DNA of 64,000 nt from Tolypothrix sp. FACHB-123 (GCF_014697075.1 NZ_JACJRE010000036.1:22179-86178); one strand, 5' to 3'. Positions 35,001 to 45,376 are shown, counted from the first letter of the stretch. Program-made: numbers and translations. The notes: generated from the letters alone by a model not told the origin.

Positions 35001-35609
35001 AAGCGGATAATCTTTCTGAAAGCTTTCACGGGTGACTGGCTGATCTAAGACTACGCCTTCGCCGCCTAAAACATCTAATTTTTTGCCATCGACATCAATG
35101 TACACTTTGGCCTTGGGATTTACCGTAGTCGCAGTGTAGACAACTTGTCCTACACGCCCTACCATCGAGCTACTACCACCGCCACTGGTAAATTCTTCAG
35201 ATAAATTAACGCGAATTTCATCATTGTTAACAGTCAAACCCAACAATTTGGTGCCTTTGGGAATGGTGGTAGAATCTGAACCTTCGGTTGGGCCTGCTAA
35301 TAAACTTTCAAAAGCTTTTTCTAAGACTTGGTTAGGTTGAGCAGCAGCTATTTTAACTGGCTGAGGAGCCAATTCTAAACTTTTACCATTGTCTTTGAGC
35401 CAATAAACATTAGCAGTTTGCTCTTGGCCAGGCTGTGTGGTTGTGCTTCTTCCTGGCTGATTTAATGTTTGTGAAGATTGGGGCGGTGTCGGTGGATTGT
35501 TGGATTGCCATGTAAGCCAAGCAACACCACCACTAACTGCTACTACTGCTGCTGAGACAGCTGCTACGACACCTGAAGAATTCCGGCTAGATCCTTGTTG
35601 GTTTTTCAT
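34998..35609 (-). CDS. GerMN domain lipoprotein-like/anchored protein, 203 aa
   Basis: An N-terminal membrane anchor (GVVAAVSAAVVAVSGGVAWL, residues 13-32) is followed by a Pro/Thr/Gln linker and a GerMN domain (about residues 68-190, NVYWLKDNGKSLELAPQPVK, LLGLTVNNDEIRVNLSEEF, VGQVVYTATTVNPKAKV). GerMN domains occur in spore and envelope proteins and probably bind envelope components. Periplasmic, function unknown. Confidence 0.82.
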   Translation of the reverse strand: MKNQQGSSRNSSGVVAAVSAAVVAVSGGVAWLTWQSNNPPTPPQSSQTLNQPGRSTTTQPGQEQTANVYWLKDNGKSLELAPQPVKIAAAQPNQVLEKAFESLLAGPTEGSDSTTIPKGTKLLGLTVNNDEIRVNLSEEFTSGGGSSSMVGRVGQVVYTATTVNPKAKVYIDVDGKKLDVLGGEGVVLDQPVTRESFQKDYPL

Positions 35610-36002
35610 ATTTAAAACCTGCTTGACTGAGGGCTGAGAGATTTATGTGTGGGAAGAGCAGCCTGATTTAAGACGATACTTATAAAAGGGGAGTTTCCAA
35701 ACACCTAGAGGATGGCTATCTATAACAACAATGCCGCCATGTCTCTTTCCGCAGGAACTACCTTAATTTTAATTTCGGTCTTCTATTACGTCACGTATCT
35801 AAAGATGGGCATTGGGCATTGGGCATGGGAAGTATATTTTTGACAAAAAGGTAATTTTGTGTATTTGAAAACAAAAAAGTAGGTTGGGTTAAGGGTAGCG
35901 CAACATAAGCAAGTAACGCCAATCTTGGGTTTTTTGCCTCAACCAAACCTACAATTCAGTCTGTTCGCTAATCCCTAGCCCCTAGTCCCTAGCCCCTAGT
36001 CC
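35610..36002. other. Gene-free stretch with interspersed repeats
   Basis: 393 bp, with gggcattgggcat heptamer units, an inverted-repeat element (35879-35952) and ccctagtccctagcccctag repeats just after proS. Nothing else seen. Confidence 0.6.
35879..35952. repeat. Inverted-repeat element (GTAGGTTGGGTT type)
   Basis: Starts gtaggttgggttaagg and ends cctcaaccaaacctac, giving 16-bp imperfect arms; the interior agcgcaacataagc...aacgcc also pairs weakly. This kind of small palindrome is common in cyanobacterial intergenic DNA. Confidence 0.65.
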
Positions 36003-37811
36003 CTAATTTCCTACTGCTGCTGCAATCCACTGTTTGATTGTACTTACGACTTCCGGAATGTCAATTTCTTGGGATTGACGAGTGGCTCTTTGGACTACTT
36101 CTACTTTACCGTTAGCGATCGCTCTGCCGGTGACGATTCTGTAAGGTATACCAATTAAATCGGCATCTTTGAATTTTACTCCTGCCCGTTCGTCGCGGTC
36201 ATCGAGTAGGGTTTCAATTCCGGCTTGATTTAGTTCTTTGTAGAGTTTTTCGGCGATTTCTACTTGTTGAGCATCTTTAATGTTAGGAATTGTAACGATA
36301 GCGTGATAGGGGGCGATCGCCACTGGCCAGATAATTCCATCTTTATCGTAAGATTGCTCTACGGCTGATTGTGCCAACCGGGACACGCCCACACCATAAC
36401 AACCCATAACTAAAGGTTTTTCTTCCCCTTGTTCGTTGGTATAAGTTGCACCCATCGCTACAGAATACTTTGTACCTAATTGGAAGATATGCCCGACTTC
36501 AATACCCCTAGCGCTTTGTAGGGTTTGCTCTGGGTTGTGTAAAGCGCGATCGCCTGGTCTGGCTTTCCGAATATCTACTACCAACTCAGGTGCTTTAAAT
36601 TGCTCATTCCAATTTGCACCCACTACGTGATAGCCAGCTTCGTTTGCGCCTGTGACGAAGTTCTTCAACTCAACTGCGGTTTTATCGACTAAGCGCAAAA
36701 ACTGCGGATGTACTTGTTTATCGCCCTTGATATACTCATCAGCAATATCAGGCGCAATATATCCTAAAGGTAGAGATTTTGCTGCCCATGTTTGTTGTGC
36801 TTCCGCATTGGGTACAGTCAAGGCGATAATAGTTTTTGCGCCATAATTAGCAGCTAATTTTGTCAATTCATTTTGTAATTTGACTTCGTTAACTTCTTGA
36901 TCGCCACGGATGCTAATTAAAACTAATACTGTTTTCCCGTTGTCATAAACTGTCTGGTAAAGAACATTCTTAACTACTTGGGTAGGAGAACAGTTGAGCA
37001 ATTTACAAACTGTTTCAATGGTTTCAGTTCCCGGTGTTTCGCGTTTTTCGTAGGTGGTAAACGCTGAGGCTACCGCATCAGCTGGTAAAGATACGGCTTT
37101 TTCTACGTTAGCGGCGTATTTTCCATCTTCGGTATAGAGAACTTCGTCTTCTCCCGCATCCGCCAATACCATAAATTCTGTGGAACCAGAACCGCCAATT
37201 GCGCCGGAGTCAGCTTCAACGGCGCGGAAAGCTAAACCAGAACGGCGCAGCATGTTGCTGTAAGCCTTGTACATATCTTGGTAAGTGGCTTTGAGGCTAT
37301 CTTCATCCACGTGGAACGAATAACCGTCCTTCATGATAAATTCTCTTCCGCGCATCAAACCAAAGCGAGGACGAATTTCATCGCGGAATTTGGTTTGAAT
37401 TTGGTAGAGATGCAATGGTAGCTGACGGTACGAGCGAATCATATCACGCGCGATCGTTGTAATGATTTCCTCGTGAGTGGGGCCTAAGCCTAATTGTTGC
37501 TCCCGTCTGTCGATGAGGGAAAACATAATTCCCTCAGCTTTGGTATAAGTATCCCACCTTCCCGACTCTTTCCATAGCTCGGCAGGTTGTAATTGTGGTA
37601 ACAAACATTCTTGTGCGCCTGTGGCGTTCATTTCTTCGCGCACAATTTGGGAAACCTTTTGTAATACCCGCCACATCAGTGGTAGATAAGCATAAACACC
37701 GCTCCCGATGCGACGAATATAACCTGCACGTAGTAATAATTTATGACTGGGAATTTCCGCATCAGCTGGATCATCCCGCAGTGTAACGAATAACATTTGT
37801 GACAGTCGCAT
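36003..37811 (-). CDS. proS: Prolyl-tRNA synthetase ProS, 602 aa
   Basis: Charges tRNA-Pro. A class II synthetase of bacterial type: motif 1 ([16 protein letters not shown]), motif 2 ([20 protein letters not shown]), motif 3 ([10 protein letters not shown]), the editing insertion domain in the middle (about residues 225-400) and an anticodon-binding C-terminus. Start [19 protein letters not shown] is conserved. Full length. Confidence 0.96.
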   Translation of the reverse strand: MRLSQMLFVTLRDDPADAEIPSHKLLLRAGYIRRIGSGVYAYLPLMWRVLQKVSQIVREEMNATGAQECLLPQLQPAELWKESGRWDTYTKAEGIMFSLIDRREQQLGLGPTHEEIITTIARDMIRSYRQLPLHLYQIQTKFRDEIRPRFGLMRGREFIMKDGYSFHVDEDSLKATYQDMYKAYSNMLRRSGLAFRAVEADSGAIGGSGSTEFMVLADAGEDEVLYTEDGKYAANVEKAVSLPADAVASAFTTYEKRETPGTETIETVCKLLNCSPTQVVKNVLYQTVYDNGKTVLVLISIRGDQEVNEVKLQNELTKLAANYGAKTIIALTVPNAEAQQTWAAKSLPLGYIAPDIADEYIKGDKQVHPQFLRLVDKTAVELKNFVTGANEAGYHVVGANWNEQFKAPELVVDIRKARPGDRALHNPEQTLQSARGIEVGHIFQLGTKYSVAMGATYTNEQGEEKPLVMGCYGVGVSRLAQSAVEQSYDKDGIIWPVAIAPYHAIVTIPNIKDAQQVEIAEKLYKELNQAGIETLLDDRDERAGVKFKDADLIGIPYRIVTGRAIANGKVEVVQRATRQSQEIDIPEVVSTIKQWIAAAVGN

Positions 37812-37957
37812 CGTTTATTCCCTTTCCCAAAACACTTAATGAATTATGAATTATGAAGTGTGAATTATGAAGTCCGAAGTTATGAAGTATAAAGTATAAA
37901 ATTTCATCCTTTATCCTTCTGCCTGTTTTAAATCGCCACTTTGAGGAGAAAAATCTC

Positions 37958-39352
37958 TTGACTACTGGAATTTACCAAGCACAACCACCTCTAGAATTTA
38001 TTCCGCCGAGGTTTAACCCCTTATTACTTCAACTGTCGCATTTGTTACTTCCCAGCTTGATTAACTGGAAAACAGCGATTACGCAAATTGAAGCAGACAA
38101 CGTAGAAATTTTAGCGGATCTCTACCGTCAGTTTCAGGATGGTAAGATTCGGTTTTTGTTAGCATTTCGCCACCCAAAAACGGAAGATCCTATTTGTTTA
38201 GGCTACTTACTGTCGCAACTCGTACCGAAAGTAGCACGAGAACAAGACATAAAAATCCAAACTCCAATTCATGCTCATTTTATCTACGATCGCGGCATTC
38301 CTCTATGGGCTGGCAAACATATAGGCTGGCTAGCGTCTAATTTAGGCGGTACTCCCATCCAACGCGGTAAGGCTGACTGGAATGGTTTGCGTTCAGCGCG
38401 GGATTTATTCGCCAATGGAACTTTCCCGATGGCTGCTGCGCCAGAAGGCGCAACTAATGGGTTATCGGAGATTATTAGTCCCTTAGAACCGGGTATTGCA
38501 CAATTAGGCTTTTGGTGTGCTGAAGATTTGCAAAAAGCTGGACGCACCGAGCAGGTTTTTATTGTACCAGTTGGGCTTAAATATAGTTATGTTGCTGCCC
38601 CTTGGAATGCGATCGCGCAACTTTTGAGCGAATTAGAAGCCGCTAGCGGTTTACCGATAAATCCCTCAGAAAATGGCAATAGTGCAACTATCGAGTCACT
38701 ATATCCCCGCTTGTTAACTTTAGCAGAACGTTTATTAACGCTGATGGAAGAGTTTTATAAGCGCTTTTATCATCAAAAGCTGCCAGAAGCGATGATAGCA
38801 GATCTGGAAAGAGGCGATCGCAATGAAGTTGTAAAAGCGCGGTTACAAGCCTTAATGCATGTAGCCTTACAAATATCTGAGCAGTATTTTGACTTATCGC
38901 CTAAAGGTGCTTGGAACGATCGCTGTCGCAGATTAGAGCAAGCAGGGTGGAATTATATTTTTAGAGAAGACTTTAAGGATTTGAAATCATTATCGCCCAT
39001 CGAACGAGCTTTAGGCGATCGCGTTGCTGAAGAAGCCAACCGCCGAATGTGGCACATGCGATTAGTCGAAAGTTTTGTTGCTGTTTCTGGTAGTTATGTT
39101 AAAGACAAACCTACAGTAGAAAGATTTGCCGAAACTACCTTATTGTTAAGAGATATGGTGAAGAAAATTCAAGGTAATAACGATCCTTTGCGTCGTCCCC
39201 AATTAGGGAAGCAAAAAGTCAAAATTACCATAGGCGAACCGATATCTATTTCGGAACGATTCCCGACATATAAAGCTAATCGTGTCGGTGCAAAGCAAGC
39301 TGTTACAGATTTTACTAATGATTTACAGCAAGCAATGGAGAATTTAATTTAA
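37958..39352 (+). CDS. PlsC-like 1-acyl-sn-glycerol-3-phosphate acyltransferase family protein, 464 aa
   Basis: The acyltransferase motifs are AFRHPKTED (HX4D, about residue 69) and AAPEGATNG (PEG motif, about residue 155). It has ~200 extra C-terminal residues compared with simple PlsC enzymes, with no known domain. The TTG start at 37958 is supported by gaggag 9 nt upstream. Probably acts at the membrane on a lipid acceptor; substrate unknown. Confidence 0.8.
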   Translation: MTTGIYQAQPPLEFIPPRFNPLLLQLSHLLLPSLINWKTAITQIEADNVEILADLYRQFQDGKIRFLLAFRHPKTEDPICLGYLLSQLVPKVAREQDIKIQTPIHAHFIYDRGIPLWAGKHIGWLASNLGGTPIQRGKADWNGLRSARDLFANGTFPMAAAPEGATNGLSEIISPLEPGIAQLGFWCAEDLQKAGRTEQVFIVPVGLKYSYVAAPWNAIAQLLSELEAASGLPINPSENGNSATIESLYPRLLTLAERLLTLMEEFYKRFYHQKLPEAMIADLERGDRNEVVKARLQALMHVALQISEQYFDLSPKGAWNDRCRRLEQAGWNYIFREDFKDLKSLSPIERALGDRVAEEANRRMWHMRLVESFVAVSGSYVKDKPTVERFAETTLLLRDMVKKIQGNNDPLRRPQLGKQKVKITIGEPISISERFPTYKANRVGAKQAVTDFTNDLQQAMENLI

Positions 39353-39482
39353 CTATTAGGTAAGATTTATCCTCACTATTATTAGCTAAAAATTAGTTGA
39401 CTCTGTTAATTGCTAAGTGGCTTGGTAGTCGCTTTATAATCTTTAAAGCTTAAACTTTATACTACGAGGTTATAAAATTTCA

Positions 39483-40052
39483 TTGACTACCATTGGCTCC
39501 TATCAGGTAAAAATACGACTCAAATCAAAGACAGAAGATATTGCTTTTCTCTGCCAATCTGAAGCAAATGATATGCCGACCGATTGGTCTTGTCACTGGT
39601 TAAATTTCTGGAAAAACGCTAATTTTGAATGTGAGAATATAGTCAAACTGGTTTATGAAGGCAAAATATGGGGATTAGTGCACTACGGTCTTTATCCCTA
39701 TCCTGGAGATCCCAGGTTTATAGAAATAGAACATATAGAAGCTCATCCTACAAGTCGAGGAGATAAGGCGGAACGGTTAATTGAACCAATAGGGAAATGG
39801 TTAATTTGGTATGCAACTAAGGTAGGTTTGGAATTTTGCCAAACACAAGCAGATGATCCACTGCTGATCCTAGAAGCTCTAGATACAGCTGTGTCATACT
39901 ACAGAGATAAGGTTCAAATGGAGTATCTCGGTTTCTCACGTAGCACCCCAGGAGAAGATTTGTATGGCTTCAGATTTTCACGAACAGCAGCAGCAGAGTT
40001 CTGTCAGCGACATGAAAGCCAATGGGGAGGAGCAAAACCATATGAGCAGTGA
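39483..40052 (+). CDS. Unidentified protein, possibly GNAT-like, 189 aa
   Basis: No family recognised with confidence. The middle (WGLVHYGLYPYPGDPRFIEI, EHIEAHPTSRGD-KAERLIEPIG, then a C-terminal EYLGFS segment) is reminiscent of N-acetyltransferase folds, where strand 4 and an acetyl-CoA loop appear in this order. The start is a TTG at 39483 with gagg 15 nt upstream, which is weak. Its 3' end overlaps the next gene by 11 nt, and that gene's ribosome site lies inside it, indicating translational coupling. Confidence 0.6.
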   Translation: MTTIGSYQVKIRLKSKTEDIAFLCQSEANDMPTDWSCHWLNFWKNANFECENIVKLVYEGKIWGLVHYGLYPYPGDPRFIEIEHIEAHPTSRGDKAERLIEPIGKWLIWYATKVGLEFCQTQADDPLLILEALDTAVSYYRDKVQMEYLGFSRSTPGEDLYGFRFSRTAAAEFCQRHESQWGGAKPYEQ

Positions 40053-40374
40053 TGAAATCAGAGCAGGGTCAAGTGAGATAATGACTCATGCTCAAAGACA
40101 AGCTTTTCTGAAAACATCTTCTTTAGGTAATTTATTTGGAGTTGCACATTTACTCCCTGAAATAGAGGAAAGTACGAGTGGCGACTATAATTTTTCTAAT
40201 CAAGATAAATTTGCAAATAAATTATTTGTCGGCGAACAAAATTTTCAATGTTATGAAGTTTTAAAGATTTCTAGAAAAGGTCATGTAAAATGGGTAAGAA
40301 CTGTATCTTGGATGCAACTGTATTTAAAGATTGAAAACAATTTATCCAATAGAAAAAAATTAACTATAGTTTAA
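40042..40374 (+). CDS. Unidentified small protein coupled to the upstream gene, 110 aa
   Basis: The ATG at 40042 has an excellent ribosome site (ggaggag, 8 nt upstream) located inside the previous gene. A longer frame beginning at 39964 is possible but unsupported. The protein is soluble, with no recognised domain; a segment TSWMQLYLKI-like lies near the end. Gene coupling and small size resemble two-gene modules such as toxin-immunity or enzyme-partner pairs, but there is no family evidence. Confidence 0.6.
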   Translation: MSSDEIRAGSSEIMTHAQRQAFLKTSSLGNLFGVAHLLPEIEESTSGDYNFSNQDKFANKLFVGEQNFQCYEVLKISRKGHVKWVRTVSWMQLYLKIENNLSNRKKLTIV

Positions 40375-40438
40375 GTTTTAAGAAGAAATTTATACATTTA
40401 ACAAGAATGCACTGACTTTGAAATTACAACAGTCAGTG

Positions 40439-40687
40439 TCATGATGCTTGTTCTGATCTGTTATTGATATATTCATTTATAGTAATGTAATCGCCTGAAG
40501 CATATTCAGCACGAACTGCTTGCATTTCTGTTTGTGTTTCTGCATCATCTTCGTAAACCGCTTCTTCAGCTTCAAAAATTTGTTGCTCAATTATATCTTG
40601 TAGCTGAAGTTTTTCTTCTAAATTCAGGGAAGATATTGCTTGTGCTAAATCTTCTAAGGAGAGTTGTAGTTTAACAATAGCTGGCAT
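40439..40687 (-). CDS. Small acidic antitoxin-like protein, 82 aa
   Basis: An acidic, helical small protein (LSLEDLAQAISSLNLEEKLQ, QDIIEQQIFEAEE). The pattern (a helix starting after a beta strand, very acidic C-terminal part) resembles cyanobacterial antitoxin-type proteins, but no family was recognised. No toxin gene is adjacent; a Uma2 gene lies upstream on the same strand. Hypothetical. Confidence 0.5.
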   Translation of the reverse strand: MPAIVKLQLSLEDLAQAISSLNLEEKLQLQDIIEQQIFEAEEAVYEDDAETQTEMQAVRAEYASGDYITINEYINNRSEQAS

Positions 40688-40777
40688 ATTTTTACTTTTA
40701 CTCTTGTTGGTTTCTCTGAAAAATTTACCGCATCTATATTGCTGCTAAAATCAATACATTTATTAATCGTAAGACAT

Positions 40778-41353
40778 TTACACTGGAAATATCTTGGATA
40801 ATTCCAAGACTGAATCAGTAAAATTTGGTAAATTAACTGACTCATTAGATAGAAAAATTACCTTGCGGCGATAACCAAATTTACCTTGTGAAGCTTGATA
40901 ACGCTCACTGTAGCATTCTAGATAATTATCTACTAAATTAAATATCCAATAATCGGAAATACCTGCTTCTGCATAAAGGGGTAGCTTGACTTCTTGGTCA
41001 TATTTTAAAGAAGAATCAGCAATCTCAATTAAGAGTAAAATATCAGATGGAGTGGGATGATTTGCTAGATAGTCGTCAGCACGATTTCGCGCAATCACCA
41101 AATCGGGTTCGGGTTCGCTGTTGTCAGCAATAGTAATTGGATCTTGGGTTCTAATAGTTCCTTGTTCTTTAACAAGCTGGAATAACTCTCTAGACAACCG
41201 GGTAAGACAAACAGAATGCGGTTTACCTTTAGCTGCCATATTAATGATTTCACCGTTAATTAGCTCAACTCGCTCACCTTCTTTAAAAAAGCCGAGTTCT
41301 GCTAGGCGGTGATATTCAGCTATGGTAAAGCGTTTAGCGGTGCTTAGGCTCAT
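40778..41353 (-). CDS. Uma2 family (DUF820) putative endonuclease, 191 aa
   Basis: Third Uma2 protein. KRFTIAEYHRLAELGFFKEG (residues 7-26), ERVELINGEIINM, Asp in EPDLVIA, Glu in LLLIEIADSS and LYAEAGISDYWIFNL all match the family. Intact length. Upstream of the small acidic gene on the same strand, which could form a pair; otherwise function unknown. Confidence 0.85.
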   Translation of the reverse strand: MSLSTAKRFTIAEYHRLAELGFFKEGERVELINGEIINMAAKGKPHSVCLTRLSRELFQLVKEQGTIRTQDPITIADNSEPEPDLVIARNRADDYLANHPTPSDILLLIEIADSSLKYDQEVKLPLYAEAGISDYWIFNLVDNYLECYSERYQASQGKFGYRRKVIFLSNESVNLPNFTDSVLELSKIFPV

Positions 41354-41469
41354 AACAAATATGGAAATGCAGAGTTATTTGCATCTTACACTTTTATACG
41401 GAAAATAGGCGGACTGGGAGCTTACCCTTTCCACCTGTAAGGTTTATTTAGCACAGTATATTTGCTTGC

Positions 41470-42006
41470 TTAAGTTAAGTGATTCTCTAGCAAAGATGCG
41501 ATCGCTTCTGGATGAACTTTCTTGTATTGCTTTTTACCAATCCTGACAACGCAGTTAGGTGCGCTGCTACAGCGTTTTTGACAACCGGTATGTTCGATTG
41601 TTACTTTGTCGATTAAACCGCGATCGCACAAAGTTTTTTCTAATTCTGATACTAAGCCTTTGCCACCTCGCTTGATACAACCAGCTTTTTGACAAACCAT
41701 GATTTTGGCTTTGGTTTGAAGTGGCAGATTTTCTATAGGGCAAACACCAGTTGCTTTTACCCGAAAGGCTTTGAACTTTATTTTACCTGTGTTTGAGTTT
41801 AATTGGCTAACACCATCAACGCGGATATGTTCGCCAGGTACTAAGGTGTTACCTAAAGCACCGCGCAATTCTTTGGGAACTTTTACTTGCAAATTCCCGG
41901 CTGGGATGGCTAAACGCAAATATTTAAATTTCCCTTCATCGCCCACAAAACCCAGGAATTTACCTTCAAGGTTTAATTCCGATAATGTCCGATATTTTTC
42001 ACCCAT
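41470..42006 (-). CDS. (2Fe-2S) ferredoxin domain protein, 178 aa
   Basis: A C-terminal thioredoxin-like [2Fe-2S] ferredoxin domain with four spaced Cys residues (MVCQKAGCIKRGG ... EHTGCQKRCSSAPNCVV) follows an N-terminal cyanobacteria-specific part (about residues 1-95). The ATG at 42006 is preferred to an upstream TTG. It could take part in electron transfer. Its position 500 bp from nifT is suggestive, but repeats separate them and it is not a known nif gene. Confidence 0.78.
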   Translation of the reverse strand: MGEKYRTLSELNLEGKFLGFVGDEGKFKYLRLAIPAGNLQVKVPKELRGALGNTLVPGEHIRVDGVSQLNSNTGKIKFKAFRVKATGVCPIENLPLQTKAKIMVCQKAGCIKRGGKGLVSELEKTLCDRGLIDKVTIEHTGCQKRCSSAPNCVVRIGKKQYKKVHPEAIASLLENHLT

Positions 42007-42098
42007 GTTTAGCAACTCACCATTCAAAATTAAACTCAAAATTAAACTTAGTTCAACCTGAATCTAAACGGGTGCTATCATGTCCAAAATAATGCTTA

Positions 42099-42230
42099 TA
42101 TGGTAATCCTATTTTAGTTGTGAAAATATCGGTTTTGGCTGTTGACTGTTGACTGTTGACTGTTGACTGTTAACCGTTAACAGTCAACAAACCTGTTTGT
42201 AATATTTCACAAATCATTTAGGATTGCTAT
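42099..42230. mobile_element. MITE-like element, copy 2 (~132 bp)
   Basis: Same family as 6029-6146. It starts atggtaatccta and ends taggattgctat, shares the interior block gaaaatatcggttttggctg, and has two more TGTTGAC units than copy 1. The difference in heptamer number shows slippage inside the element. Confidence 0.65.
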
Positions 42231-42518
<288 letters not shown>

Positions 42519-42722
42519 TTACGCAAGTCGTCTAGCTTCTACTGTTAGAGGTAAACTCTTTTCGTCTGGCATATCACGAAATTCTAATTCCCAGCCGTTA
42601 GCTAAAGTCAGAATTTTCCCCTCAGCGCCGTCTGTTTCTTTGACTACGATTTCTTCTAAATCTTTTTTAGCGACGTAGACAACTAAATCACCGGCATCAT
42701 TCTTCCGTAGCATTACTTTCAT
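42519..42722 (-). CDS. nifT: Nitrogen fixation protein NifT/FixU, 67 aa
   Basis: The short NifT pattern is complete: MKVMLRKND, VVYVAKKDLEE, LTLANGWELEFRDMP and LPLTVEARRLA. NifT has no essential known function but sits in most nif operons. Its start overlaps the end of nifZ by 26 nt, indicating one transcript and coupled translation. Confidence 0.92.
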   Translation of the reverse strand: MKVMLRKNDAGDLVVYVAKKDLEEIVVKETDGAEGKILTLANGWELEFRDMPDEKSLPLTVEARRLA

Positions 42723-42981
42723 TAATTTCCTCGACAGATTCTAGTTCTTTTTTCCGACAACCGATGACGAACCCTGTATGTAAGAAATGCACAGCATAGA
42801 TATAGGATCTCTGCAAATATGTGCCAATACTTGCAACGTAGCCAACTTCTCCTTTTTTGGCTAAAACTACGCCGATGTCTTGACCGGGAAATGTGCCATC
42901 ATTTTTAATCAGTTTACGCAATCTGACTTTTTGACCGATTTCAAAAGCTGGTGGTGAGTCAAGTTCAATTTCATCTTGCAT
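42697..42981 (-). CDS. nifZ: Nitrogen fixation protein NifZ, 94 aa
   Basis: NifZ helps mature the P-cluster of the MoFe protein in other diazotrophs. The core FEIGQKVRLRKLIKNDGTFP and GYVASIGTYLQRSYIYAVHF is diagnostic; total length is typical for the short cyanobacterial form. Its ATG lies inside the end of nifV (11-nt overlap). Confidence 0.92.
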   Translation of the reverse strand: MQDEIELDSPPAFEIGQKVRLRKLIKNDGTFPGQDIGVVLAKKGEVGYVASIGTYLQRSYIYAVHFLHTGFVIGCRKKELESVEEINESNATEE

Positions 42982-44101
42982 GAGAATACCTCTGTTCTCT
43001 GGCTAGATTCAACAGTTCTTCGGTAGTTAGGCTACGTTTTTTCTCAATAGATTGTTGGCGTACTGCGTCTAAAACAGTTTGGGCTTCTTGGGAGTTAAGA
43101 TAAATACCGTGCTGTTCGAGTACGCTAGATACTAAATGACGACCAGAATGTTTACCAACTACTAACCGTCGTTCCCAACCTACTTCTTCTGGTGCAAATG
43201 GTTCGTAAGTAACGGGATTTTGCAACACGCCATGCGCATGAATTCCTGATTCGTGAGCAAAAGTATTTTCGCCAACAATTGCTTTCCAAGGTGGAACTGT
43301 GCTACCTGATGCAGATGCAACTAGTTGAGATAGTTCTAGTAATCTGGGAGTATCAATACCTAAATCTACGTTGTAAATGCGTTTAACGGCCATGACGACT
43401 TCTTCTAAAGCGGCGTTTCCGGCGCGTTCACCCAAGCCATTGACTGTGGTATTTACTGAAGATGCTCCAGCTTTGATACCAGCAAGAGCATTAGCAGTAG
43501 CTAAACCAAAATCATTGTGGGTGTGGATTTCTAGGGGAATCATCAAGGCTGATGCTAGCCGCTTGACTTTATTGTAGGTAGTAAAAGGGTCAAGAACGCC
43601 AACAGTATCGCAAAAGCGAAACCGCGATGCACCCCATTCTTGAGCATACAATGCTACGTCTAAGAGGAAGTTTTCATCAGCTCTTGAAGAATCTTCTCCG
43701 CCTACTGCTACCCAAAGACCATTATCAACCGCAAAGCTGACACAATCTTTAAGTTTTTGCAGACTTACCCGCCATTGTCCGTGAAATTTAGCAGCGATTT
43801 GAATTCCAGAAACAGGAATTGCAATATGTACTCGCTCTAAACCGCAGACTAGAGAAGCTTTAATATCGGAAATCACCGCGCGGTTCCAGCCGAGTAATTT
43901 GGCTTGCAAACCCAAGTTAGAAATTGCTGAGATAGCGCGTGTTTCTTCCTCACCCATCGCCGGAATACCGACTTCTAATTCGGGTACACCAATGGCGTCT
44001 AAAAACTTAGCGATCGCAACTTTTTCTTCTAAGTTAAAAGCAACACCTGCTGCTTGTTCGCCATCACGTAATGTAGTGTCATTAATTAGGATTTGACTCA
44101 T
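42971..44101 (-). CDS. nifV: Homocitrate synthase NifV, 376 aa
   Basis: Condenses acetyl-CoA and 2-oxoglutarate to homocitrate, the organic part of FeMo-co. Features: [17 protein letters not shown] at the N-terminus, [20 protein letters not shown] (metal-binding HxH), [16 protein letters not shown] and the [11 protein letters not shown] segment. ATG 44101 ([11 protein letters not shown]) is preferred; an in-frame ATG at 44152 adds 17 residues. Heads the nifV-nifZ-nifT overlap group. Confidence 0.93.
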   Translation of the reverse strand: MSQILINDTTLRDGEQAAGVAFNLEEKVAIAKFLDAIGVPELEVGIPAMGEEETRAISAISNLGLQAKLLGWNRAVISDIKASLVCGLERVHIAIPVSGIQIAAKFHGQWRVSLQKLKDCVSFAVDNGLWVAVGGEDSSRADENFLLDVALYAQEWGASRFRFCDTVGVLDPFTTYNKVKRLASALMIPLEIHTHNDFGLATANALAGIKAGASSVNTTVNGLGERAGNAALEEVVMAVKRIYNVDLGIDTPRLLELSQLVASASGSTVPPWKAIVGENTFAHESGIHAHGVLQNPVTYEPFAPEEVGWERRLVVGKHSGRHLVSSVLEQHGIYLNSQEAQTVLDAVRQQSIEKKRSLTTEELLNLAREQRYSHAR

Positions 44102-44333
44102 CTCAAACATCTCACTATGGGAATTATTCTTAATATTGTTTCTGGACTGCATTCCTGGTAGTCTGCAATCGCTACTAATGGTAAATGCCTATATAATTTC
44201 AAAAAAATGACGGTAAATGCTGAAGAATCTTAAAAGACATGATTCATGACTCTTCATTATGCTCCATAAAAACTCAAGTCATCTGTATGAGAAAGAACCA
44301 AATTCCTGTATCATTTACAAATTTTTTTTTACG

Positions 44334-44490
44334 TTGACGGTTGATGGTTGACGGTTGACTGTTGATTGATGACAATTAACAACTGATAACTGACAACTGT
44401 ACGGGCGGGTTCACAAATATTCTCAAATATCCATGACTATCTCTCATAAACCCGCCCCTACTAACAATTGACAACTGACAACTGACCAAT
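44334..44490. repeat. Heptamer repeats around an inverted-repeat element
   Basis: Runs of ttgacggttgatggttgacg and acaactgacaactgac flank the element at 44399-44461. This fills most of the spacer between nifV and the next gene upstream. Confidence 0.75.
44399..44461. repeat. ~63-bp inverted-repeat element (GGGCGGGTT type), copy 3
   Basis: Starts gtacgggcgggttcac and ends aaacccgcccctac; closely like 24489-24552 in both ends and size, with a divergent loop. Confidence 0.75.
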
Positions 44491-44492
44491 AG

Positions 44493-44690
44493 TCAACTTT
44501 GCTCATAGAGCCAGTCAAAAATTCGTTCTAGCTGCTCTAAATTTACTAGTCCATATTGCCAAAGCAGCATTGGTAAAGGGCCGTTATCTATTTTTTGATG
44601 TCGCAGCGCTACAGAAATGTCAGCACTGGAAAGTTCAAGTTCATTATGCAAAAAATTCAGGAATTGTTTCTCGCTGTTGCGAATTAACAT
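44493..44690 (-). CDS. DUF2949 family protein in the nif operon, 65 aa
   Basis: A small cyanobacterial protein of the DUF2949 type (FLNFLHNELELSSADISVAL, GPLPMLLWQYGLVNLEQLER). From memory, small conserved genes lie at this place between nifP and nifV in Nostoc sp. PCC 7120 too. Function unknown; a role in nitrogen fixation is inferred from position only. Confidence 0.75.
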   Translation of the reverse strand: MLIRNSEKQFLNFLHNELELSSADISVALRHQKIDNGPLPMLLWQYGLVNLEQLERIFDWLYEQS

Positions 44691-45078
44691 AAGCGGGCTT
44701 TACAATTTTAGATAGGGGCAAAACTGAAAAATTAGAAATCACAACTCTGCATTTGTAACTTCAATTTTATATTTGCCAAAATATGTCAAGAAAACTTCAG
44801 ATTTAGCAGATGGAAAATAACCCCAACACAAATGCAATACCAATTCGGAATTTCTAACTAACAAGCTTCAGATTTAATTTAGCTTTGGTGCGTTTGCATC
44901 TGTCACCGCAGAGGAGAGAATTGATGTTACCTCCTCAGTCTGCAATAAAATTGCTGAGGGAACAGTAACTTCTACTTCCAATTCTCCAAGCGGATTATGC
45001 ATGTCTGCAAAAATTCTCAATTATCCTGACAAAATCTCCTTTGCAAGTTGAGATTTTAGGCGAGATGGGAGTTTGTGC
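44691..45078. other. Spacer inside the nif operon
   Basis: 388 bp between orf65 and orf85. AT-rich, no repeat family, no gene seen. It may hold a secondary promoter. Confidence 0.5.
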
Positions 45079-45336
45079 TCAAGATTCAGGCTGATAATAC
45101 CAACAATGTTCTAACCAATCTACCAATTGTTGACGAGATGCGAGAAATTGGATTAAAGTACTGCGAACTAAGATTGCTGTTTGCAGACTATCTACTCGTA
45201 CCAGCAAAGAACCATCAGGCTGACAGGAACATTCGATTGTTAATTCTTGCAAGCGGTGATAAATACGCCAGCGATCGCTCAGGGGAATATGCAATACGCG
45301 ATCGCCTAGAAAGTCAGAACTACTAGGGGATAACAT
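45079..45336 (-). CDS. Conserved nif-linked hypothetical protein, 85 aa
   Basis: Encodes DRVLHIPLSDRWRIYHRLQE, LTIECSCQPDGSLLVRVDS and LVDWLEHCWYYQPES. It occupies the place of the small hypothetical gene after nifP in Nostoc-type nif clusters (from memory, asr1405-like). A plus-strand frame over the same bases is a shadow, because the minus-strand frame has the better composition and matches operon direction. Role unknown. Confidence 0.72.
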   Translation of the reverse strand: MLSPSSSDFLGDRVLHIPLSDRWRIYHRLQELTIECSCQPDGSLLVRVDSLQTAILVRSTLIQFLASRQQLVDWLEHCWYYQPES

Positions 45337-45376
45337 TTATAATTGTCCTTGGTCATTTGTCATTGGTCATTTGTAA

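Noticed and set aside
45075-45326. Plus-strand frame opposite the 85-residue nif-linked gene
   Set aside because: Mirror of a minus-strand gene that fits the operon direction and conserved order.
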